From the NCBI GenBank assembly GCA_947499095.1, contig CANMMR010000008.1, forward strand, positions 1 to 64,000: 64,000 bases of DNA, written 5' to 3'. The DNA is from an uncultured Erythrobacter sp. (GTDB lineage: Bacteria; Pseudomonadota; Alphaproteobacteria; Sphingomonadales; Sphingomonadaceae). Shown here in pieces: positions 46,288-54,848 of the stretch. How positions within the stretch are numbered: position 1 is the stretch's first letter; each line of letters starts with the position of its first letter. The notes under the pieces were generated by a model, which was not told where the DNA came from, ran no database searches, and saw only the letters and a list, made by a program, of their open reading frames with translations. A program made the translations under genes and the position numbers.

Positions 46288-47617
46288 TTGACTTGTCCTT
46301 TTTGCTATCCAATGCGCCGACCAGCAGTGCGACCAACAGGCCGGCGACGCATAATAGCGTCTGATTTCTCATCGGATAATCCACGATAGACTGGAGGGCG
46401 ATGCACAATAGTGCCAGCCCTACACCGTCCGCCCAATGAACTTTCCCTGAAGCCCGTGTGGTCCACCACATGTAGAGAAGCAAGCCCCCCCAGGCGATTA
46501 TCAGGAACAGGCCGACAATTCCGGCTTCCACCGCCACTTCGAGATACTCGTTGTGTGCGCGGCGGGCGTGGCTGGGTTGCAGGCTTTCGAGCGATTCCTC
46601 GACCTGGAAAACCTCGTCCAGGGTGCCCATGCCGGACCCGACGGGCCAGTACCGACCCGCTGCGGACGACGCATCTTCCCAGATGAATGTGCGGGAATCC
46701 TCGAGCGCAGCGAACCGCTCCCACGTCCGTTCCACACGCGTCTGCGCCACAAATAGCAGGGCGACGCCCAATAACACCGCACCGGCGATGGCCCCAAGCC
46801 TGCGCGGCTCGAATTTCCGGCCTCTGCCGATTACTCCGCTGTACAGCGCGGCGGCATAGGTCAGGGGCACGAGCAGTAAGGTCGTCGAAGATCGGGAATT
46901 GGTCAGCAGGGTGCCGAGGACCAGAATTGCTCCGATCGCCAAAATTGCCGCCTGGCCATATCGTCCCGTCACTCCCGGCGCGAGGCCGAGCAAGGCGCAC
47001 AGTCCGAGAACGAAGAACAGGCCGGAACTGTTGTGGTTGGCGAAGAAGCCGTAGAGCCTGCCCTGCTCCAGCACGAGATAGGGATTGAGGCTGGTTCCTG
47101 CGGAAATCTGCAGTCCGCCGAAAACGAAGTTCGCCAGCGCTGCGATAACTATGATTTGCAGCACGCGCGTGCCGAAACCCGACGATTTGGTGCGCACCAG
47201 CATGAAAGCGGCAAGCGGGGTGACGAGCCCCATGAGCGCGACTGCGGTGCGGACACGGTCCACTGTGAAGGGGCGCCAGTCACCTTCCGCGCCGATCACG
47301 GCGAGCGCGTCGTAAACGAGATCCCGCCCGGGCAGTTGGCTCCAGATGTTGGGCGGCAGCGGCAAAAGCTGAACGGCAGGCAGCGCACACGTGGCGATGA
47401 TGAGAATTTTTACCGGCAGCACGAGACGAGACCATCGCTCGCGCACCTGCGGCCAGGAAAAGAGCAACAACCCGAAAGCGAAAGCCTGGACGATGAAATT
47501 CCAGATCGCCGTCCCGACGCCGCCACCTCCGAACATGAAGGCGACAGCAACGAGGCTGATCAGGCGCCAATCGGCAATGGCAAATTCGCGGAGCGAAAGG
47601 CTTCGCCCTTTACGCAT
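46277..47617 (-). CDS. O-antigen ligase family (Wzy_C) membrane protein
   Basis: A 446-residue protein with about 10-12 transmembrane helices. The Wzy_C-type segment includes GRLYGFFANHNSSGLFFVLGL, LTNSRSSTTLLLVPL and, in the large loop, SGMGTLDEVFQ followed by RRAHNEYLEVAVEAGIVGL, the signature shared by polymerases and ligases. With the protein at 38652-39866 the cluster has two of this superfamily. One may polymerise and the other attach or modify chains. It is the first gene of the OPX-kinase block. Confidence 0.85.
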   Translation of the reverse strand: MRKGRSLSLREFAIADWRLISLVAVAFMFGGGGVGTAIWNFIVQAFAFGLLLFSWPQVRERWSRLVLPVKILIIATCALPAVQLLPLPPNIWSQLPGRDLVYDALAVIGAEGDWRPFTVDRVRTAVALMGLVTPLAAFMLVRTKSSGFGTRVLQIIVIAALANFVFGGLQISAGTSLNPYLVLEQGRLYGFFANHNSSGLFFVLGLCALLGLAPGVTGRYGQAAILAIGAILVLGTLLTNSRSSTTLLLVPLTYAAALYSGVIGRGRKFEPRRLGAIAGAVLLGVALLFVAQTRVERTWERFAALEDSRTFIWEDASSAAGRYWPVGSGMGTLDEVFQVEESLESLQPSHARRAHNEYLEVAVEAGIVGLFLIIAWGGLLLYMWWTTRASGKVHWADGVGLALLCIALQSIVDYPMRNQTLLCVAGLLVALLVGALDSKKDKSIAA

Positions 47618-47649
47618 GTATCGACCCCACCGATCCCAGACACAACAAA

Positions 47650-47673
47650 CCCCACCGGCCGAAACCGGTGGGG
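47650..47673 (-). terminator. intrinsic terminator after the small membrane protein gene
   Basis: Perfect nine-base stem CCCCACCGG / CCGGTGGGG around CCGAAA, with TTTGTTGTG following on the minus strand and TTTTTT a few bases beyond it on the plus strand. It separates the 47692-47973 gene from the downstream export operon, so that operon may need its own promoter. Confidence 0.78.
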
Positions 47674-47691
47674 TCCATGTTTTTTAGACGA

Positions 47692-47973
47692 TTACGCGCC
47701 CGGCGACAGATCGTCGTCGTCGTCATCAGCAGCGATGATGATGCCGACGATGATTGCGATGCCGGCGATCACAGCGATGATCAGGCCGGGTCCGCCGAGT
47801 TCGCTCTGCTTCTTGGCAGTGGCGCTCGAACGGGTGACGTCGCTGGCAGCCGAGAGCTTCACGGGCTCTGCGACGACCGGAGCGTCTGCTGCACGGGTAC
47901 CTGCGTGTGCGGTCACGGAAGTAGCTGCGAGAGCTACTGCACCGAGGCCGGTCAGAAGGCGGCTGGTCTTCAT
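47692..47973 (-). CDS. small exported membrane protein with poly-Asp tail
   Basis: A 93-residue protein. Residues 1-24 form a signal peptide (MKTSRLLTGLGAVALAATSVTAHAG), and 25-58 are a polar stretch rich in Ala/Ser/Thr. Residues 60-81 are a Gly/Ile-rich membrane helix (GGPGLIIAVIAGIAIIVGIIIA), followed by six aspartates and LSPGA. AGGAGACTGACT precedes the ATG. Its own terminator suggests a single-gene transcript. I do not recognise the family, but the position between the initiating transferase and the export genes suggests a role in polymer production or its regulation. Confidence 0.75.
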   Translation of the reverse strand: MKTSRLLTGLGAVALAATSVTAHAGTRAADAPVVAEPVKLSAASDVTRSSATAKKQSELGGPGLIIAVIAGIAIIVGIIIAADDDDDDLSPGA

Positions 47974-48139
47974 AGTCAGTCTCCTAGAGATTATTCTTCT
48001 TTACGTCCGATCAAGCAGCTAGCAGCGATTCTGTCGCTACGCAACCGCTTAATCCTCTGATACGTCGCATATTTACAACAGATAGTGACGCATGTGCCTC
48101 TCTACCGTGAGATCATGCCTAAACCGTTAAGGCCAAACG

Positions 48140-49507
48140 TCAATATGCATTCGGGTGAACAAGTACACGAACTGTCGCAAAAAGGATCTTTATGTCACCC
48201 CACAAAGACCAGTTGCGAATATATTCGAGGTCGGCACCCAAACGGTCGATCAAATGCGATTCGGTTTCGGTCGCACCGCGGTAACCTCGCACTTGGGCTA
48301 GGCCGGTCAGGCCGGGCTTGAGCGAATGGCGCTGCCAGTAATTGCTGTCGACTTCCCAGAACAGTTTCTGTCCCGCCTGCGAACCCAGTGCGTGGGGCCG
48401 CGGGCCGACCAGGCTCATCTCGGAGCGCAGGACATTGATCAGCTGAGGCAACTCGTCGATCGACGTTTTGCGGATGAACTTACCGACCTTGGTCACCCGG
48501 TCGTCGGCGCGCGAGGTCGAGCGCGCTCCGTCACGATCCCCCTTGTCCACCTTCATCGAGCGGAACTTAAGCATGTTGAAGAGGCAATTGTGCTGTCCCA
48601 TGCGCGGCTGGACGAAGAACACGGGGCCGCCGTCCTCGAGCTTGATCAAGAGCGCGGTCAACAACAGGATCGGGCTAAGCATTATGAGCGCGGGTATAGT
48701 AACCGCCAGATCCATCGCCCGTTTGTAGAGTCTCGCATGGAGCGCCAGCGGGCCGGACGATACGACCAGCAGCGATTTGCCCCCCTCGCGCTCCAACGCG
48801 ATCGCGCCCAGTTCCTGGATCGCCACACTAAGCACCTCGCCGCGCACGCCCGCGCCGCGCATCACGGTGGCCCATTCGGGCCTGCGCTCGCTCTCGCAGC
48901 TGACGACCACGCGATCGACACCGCGCATGAGACGGCCGATTTGGTCGAGGCTCTTGGGATCGGCATGGGCCCCGACGATGTCGAACGACTGCGTGTTCAC
49001 GACCTGGGCACCAGGAATGTCGATCTCCGGCCCGCCGTCGAGTACGACCAGAACCGAACTCATGGTCGGTCCGTATTTGCGTCGAAGAAGAAAGCCGAGA
49101 AGGAAGCGCGTGATCGCAATACCGACAAAGGCGAAAATCAGCGCAAGCGACAGCATGACGCGCGAAAAGTCCGACGCGGCCTTCGCATAAAAGATCATGA
49201 CCGTGCACAGCATGGCCGAAATGATCAGCGCGAGCGCGATTTGCCCCACGGCGAAGCGCGGTTCGTCCAATGCGCGAATAGAATAGCAGCGCTGGTAGAC
49301 GGCGATGACGAGGAAGATCGGAAGGAACGCCCATCCCATCGACATGGCGAAGGGCAGCGGCCACTGATCACGATAGACGCCGCCTGCCAGGAAGAAACTG
49401 CCCAGCACCAGCAGCGCATCGATCAGCAGCATCACCAGATACAGCTGAACGCGCGTCTGCTCCATGGCCGGCTGTGCCGTCACTGACTTGACGTGTTCCA
49501 AATACAT
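48140..49507 (-). CDS. initiating sugar-phosphate transferase (polyprenyl glycosylphosphotransferase)
   Basis: A 455-residue WcaJ/ExoY-type enzyme that starts the repeat unit on undecaprenyl phosphate. The N-terminal half has about four membrane helices and a CoA-binding-like region (LVVLDGGPEID..). The catalytic half starts at about 265 with KRAMDLAVTIPALIMLSPILLLTALLIKL and contains GPVFFVQPRMGQHN, FNMLKFRSMKVD, RKTSIDELPQLINVLRSEMSLVGPRPH and KPGLTGLAQVRGYRG. It is the first gene of the cluster and is divergent from icd, with 245 bases between. Confidence 0.93.
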   Translation of the reverse strand: MYLEHVKSVTAQPAMEQTRVQLYLVMLLIDALLVLGSFFLAGGVYRDQWPLPFAMSMGWAFLPIFLVIAVYQRCYSIRALDEPRFAVGQIALALIISAMLCTVMIFYAKAASDFSRVMLSLALIFAFVGIAITRFLLGFLLRRKYGPTMSSVLVVLDGGPEIDIPGAQVVNTQSFDIVGAHADPKSLDQIGRLMRGVDRVVVSCESERRPEWATVMRGAGVRGEVLSVAIQELGAIALEREGGKSLLVVSSGPLALHARLYKRAMDLAVTIPALIMLSPILLLTALLIKLEDGGPVFFVQPRMGQHNCLFNMLKFRSMKVDKGDRDGARSTSRADDRVTKVGKFIRKTSIDELPQLINVLRSEMSLVGPRPHALGSQAGQKLFWEVDSNYWQRHSLKPGLTGLAQVRGYRGATETESHLIDRLGADLEYIRNWSLWGDIKILFATVRVLVHPNAY

Positions 49508-49752
49508 CCTCGGCGCTCCGCCTGCCGGTTAAGCGATCTCGTGTGGGGCGCGACTTATGTGATTGTTTGTTAACGGCGGAAGAACCATTCGCACGCCAGC
49601 CGACGCTCTATTAGCGTAATTCCTGCCGATGTTAATCGGAAAATTTCGGGCCCTCCTGCGACGGGCCGCTCGCACCACACGTCCCGCTCCCTTGCCCTCT
49701 CGCGCCCCTCTGCTAAAGCGCCCGCAATCTCATTCGAACAGACAGGAAACTC

Positions 49753-50973
49753 ATGGCCAAGATCAAGGTAGCCAACCCGGTCGTCGAACTCGACGGCGAC
49801 GAAATGACGAAAATCATCTGGCAGTGGATCCGCGAGCGGCTGATCCTGCCCTACCTCGACATCGACCTCAAATATTACGATCTCTCGATCGAGAAGCGCG
49901 ACGAGACGGACGACCAGATCACGATCGATGCCGCCAATGCCATCAAGGAGCATGGCGTCGGCGTGAAATGCGCCACCATCACGCCCGACGAAGCACGCGT
50001 CGAGGAGTTCGATCTCAAGAAGATGTGGGTCAGCCCCAACGGCACGATCCGCAACATTCTGGGCGGTGTCGTCTTCCGCGAGCCGATCGTCATCGACAAT
50101 GTGCCGCGCCTCGTCCCGGGCTGGACCGATCCGATCGTGGTCGGTCGCCACGCATTCGGCGACCAGTACCGCGCCAAGGACACGCTGATCCCCGGCAAGG
50201 GCAAACTGCGCATGGTATTCGAAGGCGAGAACGGCGAGAATATCGATATCGACGTGTTCGAATTCCCGAGCCCGGGCGTCGCGATGACGATGTATAACCT
50301 AGACGATTCGATCCGTGACTTCGCCCGCGCCAGCTTTGCCTACGGCCTCGATCGCAAGTGGCCGGTGTATCTCTCGACGAAAAACACCATCCTCAAGAAG
50401 TATGATGGCCGCTTCAAGGACCTGTTCGAGGAAGTCTTCGAAGCCGAATACAAGGCCGAATTCGACAAGCACGGCCTTACCTACGAACATCGCCTGATCG
50501 ACGATATGGTTGCCGCAGCCCTGAAGTGGAACGGCAAGTTCGTCTGGGCCTGCAAGAATTACGACGGCGACGTGCAGTCGGACATCGTGGCGCAAGGTTT
50601 CGGCTCGCTCGGCCTGATGACCAGCGTGCTGATGACGCCCGACGGCAAGACAGTGGAGGCCGAAGCAGCGCACGGCACCGTCACCCGCCACTATCGCCAG
50701 CACCAGGAAGGCAAGGCGACCAGCACCAACCCGATCGCCAGCATCTTCGCCTGGACGCGCGGCCTGATGTATCGCGGCAAGTTCGACGACACGCCGGATG
50801 TGGTGAAGTTCGCCGAAACGCTGGAAAAGGTCTGCATCAAGACCGTCGAAAGCGGCAAGATGACCAAGGATCTCGCACTTCTGATCGGTCCGCAGCAGAG
50901 CTGGATGACGACGGAGCAGTTCTTCGAGGCGATCGTCGACGGCCTCGAAGCCGAAATGGCCAACTGGGGCTGA
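49753..50973 (+). CDS. icd: NADP-dependent isocitrate dehydrogenase (eukaryote-like type)
   Basis: A 406-residue citric-acid-cycle enzyme converting isocitrate to 2-oxoglutarate. The N-terminus [24 protein letters not shown], the isocitrate-binding [19 protein letters not shown], the catalytic-metal [28 protein letters not shown] and [11 protein letters not shown] match the homodimeric type II group shared by mitochondria and many alphaproteobacteria, not E. coli Icd. AGGAAACTC precedes the ATG. A strong terminator follows. Confidence 0.97.
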   Translation: MAKIKVANPVVELDGDEMTKIIWQWIRERLILPYLDIDLKYYDLSIEKRDETDDQITIDAANAIKEHGVGVKCATITPDEARVEEFDLKKMWVSPNGTIRNILGGVVFREPIVIDNVPRLVPGWTDPIVVGRHAFGDQYRAKDTLIPGKGKLRMVFEGENGENIDIDVFEFPSPGVAMTMYNLDDSIRDFARASFAYGLDRKWPVYLSTKNTILKKYDGRFKDLFEEVFEAEYKAEFDKHGLTYEHRLIDDMVAAALKWNGKFVWACKNYDGDVQSDIVAQGFGSLGLMTSVLMTPDGKTVEAEAAHGTVTRHYRQHQEGKATSTNPIASIFAWTRGLMYRGKFDDTPDVVKFAETLEKVCIKTVESGKMTKDLALLIGPQQSWMTTEQFFEAIVDGLEAEMANWG

Positions 50974-51017
50974 AACCCATCGCCACCTGCGTCATTACGT
51001 AGGCATGGCTAGACCAT

Positions 51018-51050
51018 ACGGGGTCGGCGCGCGCCGACCCCGTTTCTGTT
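51018..51050 (+). terminator. Rho-independent terminator after icd
   Basis: A perfect 26-base palindrome (ACGGGGTCGGCGC and its complement) followed by TTCTGTTT. It ends icd transcription before the GNAT-nitrilase gene. Confidence 0.88.
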
Positions 51051-51078
51051 TGCGGATCGCAGAACAACGGGGACGAAT

Positions 51079-52734
51079 GTGGCTAAACCACCGGCAAAGA
51101 AGCGTGCGCCGAAGCGCAAGGGCAGCGAGAAGTTCGGCCAGCGCCGGCTTGAGGTGCGCAACGCCAGGATCAAGGACATTCCCGGCATCGCCAATCTGGT
51201 GCGCCGGGTGTACGAGGACATGCCTGCCTATACGCACGGCGAAATCCGCGGCCAGATCAACAACTTCAAGGAAGGCTGCTTCGTCGCCCTGCTCGACGAG
51301 GAAATCGTCGGCTATTGTGCGACCATGCAGCTGGCCGAAGCGCTCGCCTTTCAGGATCACGACTGGGAGGAAATCACCGGCAACGGCTTCGGCAGCCGCC
51401 ACGATCCCACCGGCGACTGGCTTTATGGCTACGAGATGTGCGTCGATCCCAAGGTGCGCGGGGTACGCATCGGGCGCCGCCTCTATGAAGAGCGCCGCGC
51501 GCTCGCCGAGGAAAAGGACCTGACCGGCATCGTTTTCGCCGGCCGCATGCCCAATTACCGCCGCTTCCGCCGCCGCGTCGATAATCCGCAGGATTATCTC
51601 GACAAGGTGGTCGAAGGTAAGCTGCACGATCCGGTGCTGCGCTTCCAGCTCGCCAACGGCTTCGAGCCTGAGCGGATCATGGAAGGCTACCTCCCAGAAG
51701 ACAAGGCCAGCATGGCCAACGCCGTGATGATGGTGTGGCGCAACCCATACGTCGAGCGCGACCAGCCGGTGAAGAAGCGCCTCCCGCGCGGTGTGGAGGC
51801 TGTGCGTGTCGCCACCTGCCAGCTACAGGCGCGCGCGGTTGCGGATTATGACGAGTTCATGCGCCACGTCACATATTTCGTCGACGTTGCAAGCGATTAC
51901 GAGGCGGACTTCATCGTCTTTCCCGAACTCTTCACACTGATGCTCTTGAGCTTCGAAGAGAAAGAACTTTCCCCCGTCGAGGCGATCGAGCGGCTGTCCG
52001 AATATACCCCGCGCCTGCGCGACGACATCTCCGACATGGCGATGCGCTACAACATCAACATCATCGCCGGCAGCCACCCGACCCGCATGGACGATGGCGA
52101 CATCCACAACGTCGCCTATGTCTGCCTGCGCGACGGGTCGGTCCATGCGCAGGAGAAGATCCACCCTACCCCCAACGAACGGTACTGGTGGAACATCAAG
52201 GGCGGCGACAAGGTCGAGGTCATCCAGACCGACTGCGGCCCGATCGGCGTGCAGATCTGTTACGACAGCGAGTTCCCCGAACTGAGCCGCCGCTTGGCCG
52301 ACGAAGGCGCGCGGATTATCTTCGTGCCTTTCTGCACCGACAGCCGCCAGGGATACTTGCGCGTGCGATATTGTGGGCAGGCGCGCGCGATCGAGAACCA
52401 GTGCTTCGTCGTCCTTTCCGGCAATGTCGGCAATCTCCCCAACGTCGGCAACATGGACATCCAGTATGCCCAGAGCTGCATCCTGACCCCCTGCGACTTC
52501 CCCTTCGCCCGCGACGGTATCGCTGCCGAATCGAGCGAGAATGTGGAGACGCTGACGATCAGCGACGTGAATCTCGCCGATCTCAGCTGGGCACGCGCCG
52601 AAGGAACCGTCCGCAATCTCGCCGACCGGCGCTTCGATCTCTATCGGATCGAGTGGGATGAGGAAGGCAAGCATCCCGGCAAGCCGAAGCCGCGCCGCGA
52701 ACCCCTGGGGCCCACCGGACCGGGCGGTGGCTAA
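51079..52734 (+). CDS. fusion of GNAT acetyltransferase and carbon-nitrogen hydrolase (nitrilase superfamily)
   Basis: A 551-residue two-domain enzyme. Residues 20-210 are GNAT-like (IPGIANLVRRVYEDMPAYTHGEIRGQINNF, then GYEMCVDPKVRGVRIGRRLYEERRALAEEKDLTG, the acetyl-CoA-binding region). Residues 235-540 are a nitrilase-fold amidohydrolase with its Glu (FPELFTLM), Lys (EKIHPTPNE) and Cys (GVQICYDSEFPELSR). The order matches the known bifunctional family. The substrate is unknown. The start is GTG 51079, with a lysine-rich leader. Confidence 0.92.
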   Translation: MAKPPAKKRAPKRKGSEKFGQRRLEVRNARIKDIPGIANLVRRVYEDMPAYTHGEIRGQINNFKEGCFVALLDEEIVGYCATMQLAEALAFQDHDWEEITGNGFGSRHDPTGDWLYGYEMCVDPKVRGVRIGRRLYEERRALAEEKDLTGIVFAGRMPNYRRFRRRVDNPQDYLDKVVEGKLHDPVLRFQLANGFEPERIMEGYLPEDKASMANAVMMVWRNPYVERDQPVKKRLPRGVEAVRVATCQLQARAVADYDEFMRHVTYFVDVASDYEADFIVFPELFTLMLLSFEEKELSPVEAIERLSEYTPRLRDDISDMAMRYNINIIAGSHPTRMDDGDIHNVAYVCLRDGSVHAQEKIHPTPNERYWWNIKGGDKVEVIQTDCGPIGVQICYDSEFPELSRRLADEGARIIFVPFCTDSRQGYLRVRYCGQARAIENQCFVVLSGNVGNLPNVGNMDIQYAQSCILTPCDFPFARDGIAAESSENVETLTISDVNLADLSWARAEGTVRNLADRRFDLYRIEWDEEGKHPGKPKPRREPLGPTGPGGG

Positions 52735-52783
52735 CGCCGTCAACGCGGGTGACAGCCTGCCCCATTCGCACTAGACGAAAGCG

Positions 52784-54544
52784 ATGGCCTCCGCCGAACT
52801 CGCCTCTCCCGCCCTGTCCGACGCGCTGGTTATTCTCGGCGCGGCGGGGCTGGTCATTCCGGTCTTCACCCGCTTCCGCATTACGCCGGTCATCGGGTTC
52901 ATCCTGATCGGAGTGCTCGTCGGCCCCTATGGCTTGGGGAGGATGGTGTTCGAGCATCCATGGCTCAATCACATAACCATATCAGACCCGGACTCATTGG
53001 ATTTATTCGCAGAATTCGGGATCATCCTGCTGCTATTCGCAATCGGCCTCGAGCTGAGCTTCAATCGCTTGTGGCAGATGCGGAAACTGGTTTTCGGCCT
53101 CGGATCGCTTGAGCTGCTGGTTATCGGGACGATTGCGGCGATAGTCCTAGCGATGATGGGCCAGTACTGGACCGGTGCGCTGGCGCTGGGCTTCGCTCTC
53201 GCTTTTTCCTCCACCGCGATCGTGCTGCCGATCGCCGGCACACATACGCCGGTGGGGCGCGCGGCGCTTTCGATGCTGCTGTTCGAAGACATCATGATCG
53301 TGCCGATCATCTTCATCCTCGGCGCGATGGCGCCAAATGCCGAAGCCGAAGGGTGGGAAGGCATGCTGACGACGCTGTGGCAAGGCGGCGCCGTTATCCT
53401 TGCCATGATGGTCCTCGGCCGCTTCGCGCTACCCCGATTGTTCGGCCAGGCGGCACGCACCAAAAGCCCCGAGCTGTTCCTCGCCGCATCGCTGCTGGTG
53501 GTGATCGGCGCGAGCCTCGCCACAGCCGCCGTCGGCCTTTCGCCGATCGTCGGCGCGTTGATTGCCGGCCTGCTGATTGCGGAGACCGAGTATCACGGCG
53601 AGGTCGAGAGCATCATGGAGCCCTTCAAGGGCCTCGCGCTCGGCATCTTCCTGATCACCGTGGGCATGAGCATCGACCTCGCGACGATCTGGGACAATCT
53701 CGGGCTGATCGCGACCGCCGTTGTGCTTATCCTGGTGTTCAAGGCCTCGGTCACCGGCATCCTCCTGCGGCTGATGGGCGCACGGCGCAGCACGGCGGCG
53801 GAGACCGGCATCCTCATGGCCAGTCCGTCGGAAACGACGCTGATCGTGCTCGCCGCAGCAAGCTCGGCGCTGCTCATACAACCCGGGACGGCGCAGTTCT
53901 GGCAGATCGTCACCGCGATCGGCCTGACAGTCACGCCGCTGCTTGCCATGCTCGGGCGTGCCATTGCCAAGCGTGTCGAACCGATCCCCGAGGTGCCGGA
54001 GGACGACGAAGCGGAAGGCCGCGTGGTGATCATCGGTGCTGGCCGCGTCGGTCTGCTGGTCGCACAAATGCTGCGGGCGCATGACAAGCCCTATATCGCG
54101 CTGGATTCCAATCCGGACCTGATCGAAGCGGCCAAACGCAAAGGCTACCGCGCGACCTTCGGCGATGCAGCACGTGGCGATGCCTTGAGCCGGCTGGGCG
54201 TGGACGACGCGCTCGCTGTGGTCCTGACGATGGACGAGCCGGTACTGACGCAGCGGCTCGTGTCCAAGCTGCGCAAGGAATACCCCGACCTGCTGATCGT
54301 TTGCCGCGCGCGCGACGTTCGGCACGCGGCCGAACTCTATCGCGCCGGGGCCAGCCATGCCGTCCCCGAAACGCTCGAAAGCTCGCTGCAACTATCCGAG
54401 GCCGTGCTGGTCGATATCGGCGTCGCCATGGGGCCGGTCATCGCCTCGATCCACGAGAAGCGCGACGAGTTTCGCGCGCAGATCGAGGAAGAGGGCGCGC
54501 TCGACTACAAGCCCAAGCTGCGATCGAGCACAGCGGACACCTGA
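52784..54544 (+). CDS. CPA2-family monovalent cation:proton antiporter with TrkA-N domain (KefB/C-like)
   Basis: A 586-residue inner-membrane transporter. The first 395 residues hold about 12 helices (GFILIGVLVGPYGLG, FAEFGIILLLFAIGLELSF, SSTAIVLPIAGTH, LFEDIMIVPIIFILG, SPIVGALIAGLLIAETEY). Residues 410-530 are a TrkA-N nucleotide-binding domain (VVIIGAGRVGLLVAQMLRAHDKPYIALDSN), which gates K+ efflux in Kef systems. No KefF/KefG partner gene is adjacent. The ion (K+ or Na+) is not certain. Confidence 0.9.
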   Translation: MASAELASPALSDALVILGAAGLVIPVFTRFRITPVIGFILIGVLVGPYGLGRMVFEHPWLNHITISDPDSLDLFAEFGIILLLFAIGLELSFNRLWQMRKLVFGLGSLELLVIGTIAAIVLAMMGQYWTGALALGFALAFSSTAIVLPIAGTHTPVGRAALSMLLFEDIMIVPIIFILGAMAPNAEAEGWEGMLTTLWQGGAVILAMMVLGRFALPRLFGQAARTKSPELFLAASLLVVIGASLATAAVGLSPIVGALIAGLLIAETEYHGEVESIMEPFKGLALGIFLITVGMSIDLATIWDNLGLIATAVVLILVFKASVTGILLRLMGARRSTAAETGILMASPSETTLIVLAAASSALLIQPGTAQFWQIVTAIGLTVTPLLAMLGRAIAKRVEPIPEVPEDDEAEGRVVIIGAGRVGLLVAQMLRAHDKPYIALDSNPDLIEAAKRKGYRATFGDAARGDALSRLGVDDALAVVLTMDEPVLTQRLVSKLRKEYPDLLIVCRARDVRHAAELYRAGASHAVPETLESSLQLSEAVLVDIGVAMGPVIASIHEKRDEFRAQIEEEGALDYKPKLRSSTADT

Positions 54545-54560
54545 GCTTTTGGACTTTATA

Positions 54561-54585
54561 TGAACCTTTGGCTTTTCAATGCGTT
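54561..54585 (+). promoter_or_regulatory. EcfG-like stress promoter for the 61-residue protein
   Basis: TGAAC (54561-54565), 16 bases, then CGTT (54582-54585) matches the general-stress EcfG consensus GGAAC-N16/17-CGTT except for the first base. Transcription would begin about 54592, just before the AGGAG ribosome-binding site and 15 bases before the ATG. Confidence 0.5.
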
Positions 54586-54606
54586 GAAAGGGCAAAGGAG
54601 ATAGAC

Positions 54607-54792
54607 ATGAGCAACCCCGAAAACGATCCGACGAAGCCGACGCCCAACAGCGTGAAGTTCAAGCCGCAGAACGTACAGGACCCGCTGAAGGACCGCGCTC
54701 CGACCGAAAAGCGCGGCGCGCCGGGCGATACGGAAGGCTATGATGTGGCACACGGCTCCCAGCCCACGACCAAGAGCACGCCCAGCGCCTGA
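54607..54792 (+). CDS. small hydrophilic protein, possibly stress-induced
   Basis: A 61-residue protein with a strong ribosome-binding site (AAAGGAG, six bases before ATG). It is polar and probably disordered: rich in Pro, Lys, Asp, Asn and Thr (MSNPENDPTKPTPNSVKF, DPLKDRAPTEKRGAPGD, then GYDVAHGSQPTTK), with no hydrophobic stretch, no cysteine and no recognised domain. It stands between the antiporter and alaS on the plus strand, with its own EcfG-like promoter. Such small hydrophilic proteins are common among general stress genes, but its function is unknown. Confidence 0.75.
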   Translation: MSNPENDPTKPTPNSVKFKPQNVQDPLKDRAPTEKRGAPGDTEGYDVAHGSQPTTKSTPSA

Positions 54793-54848
54793 TGTGCGGC
54801 GACAGATTTCTCCGGAGAGGAGAGGAACGTCTGGCAGCTTCGCGGCTG

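Noticed and set aside
49508..49752. Riboswitch or sRNA between the initiating transferase and icd
   Set aside because: Only scattered TTAA and T-rich stretches are seen, with no stable hairpin series or conserved motif. It is best read as a plain divergent promoter region.
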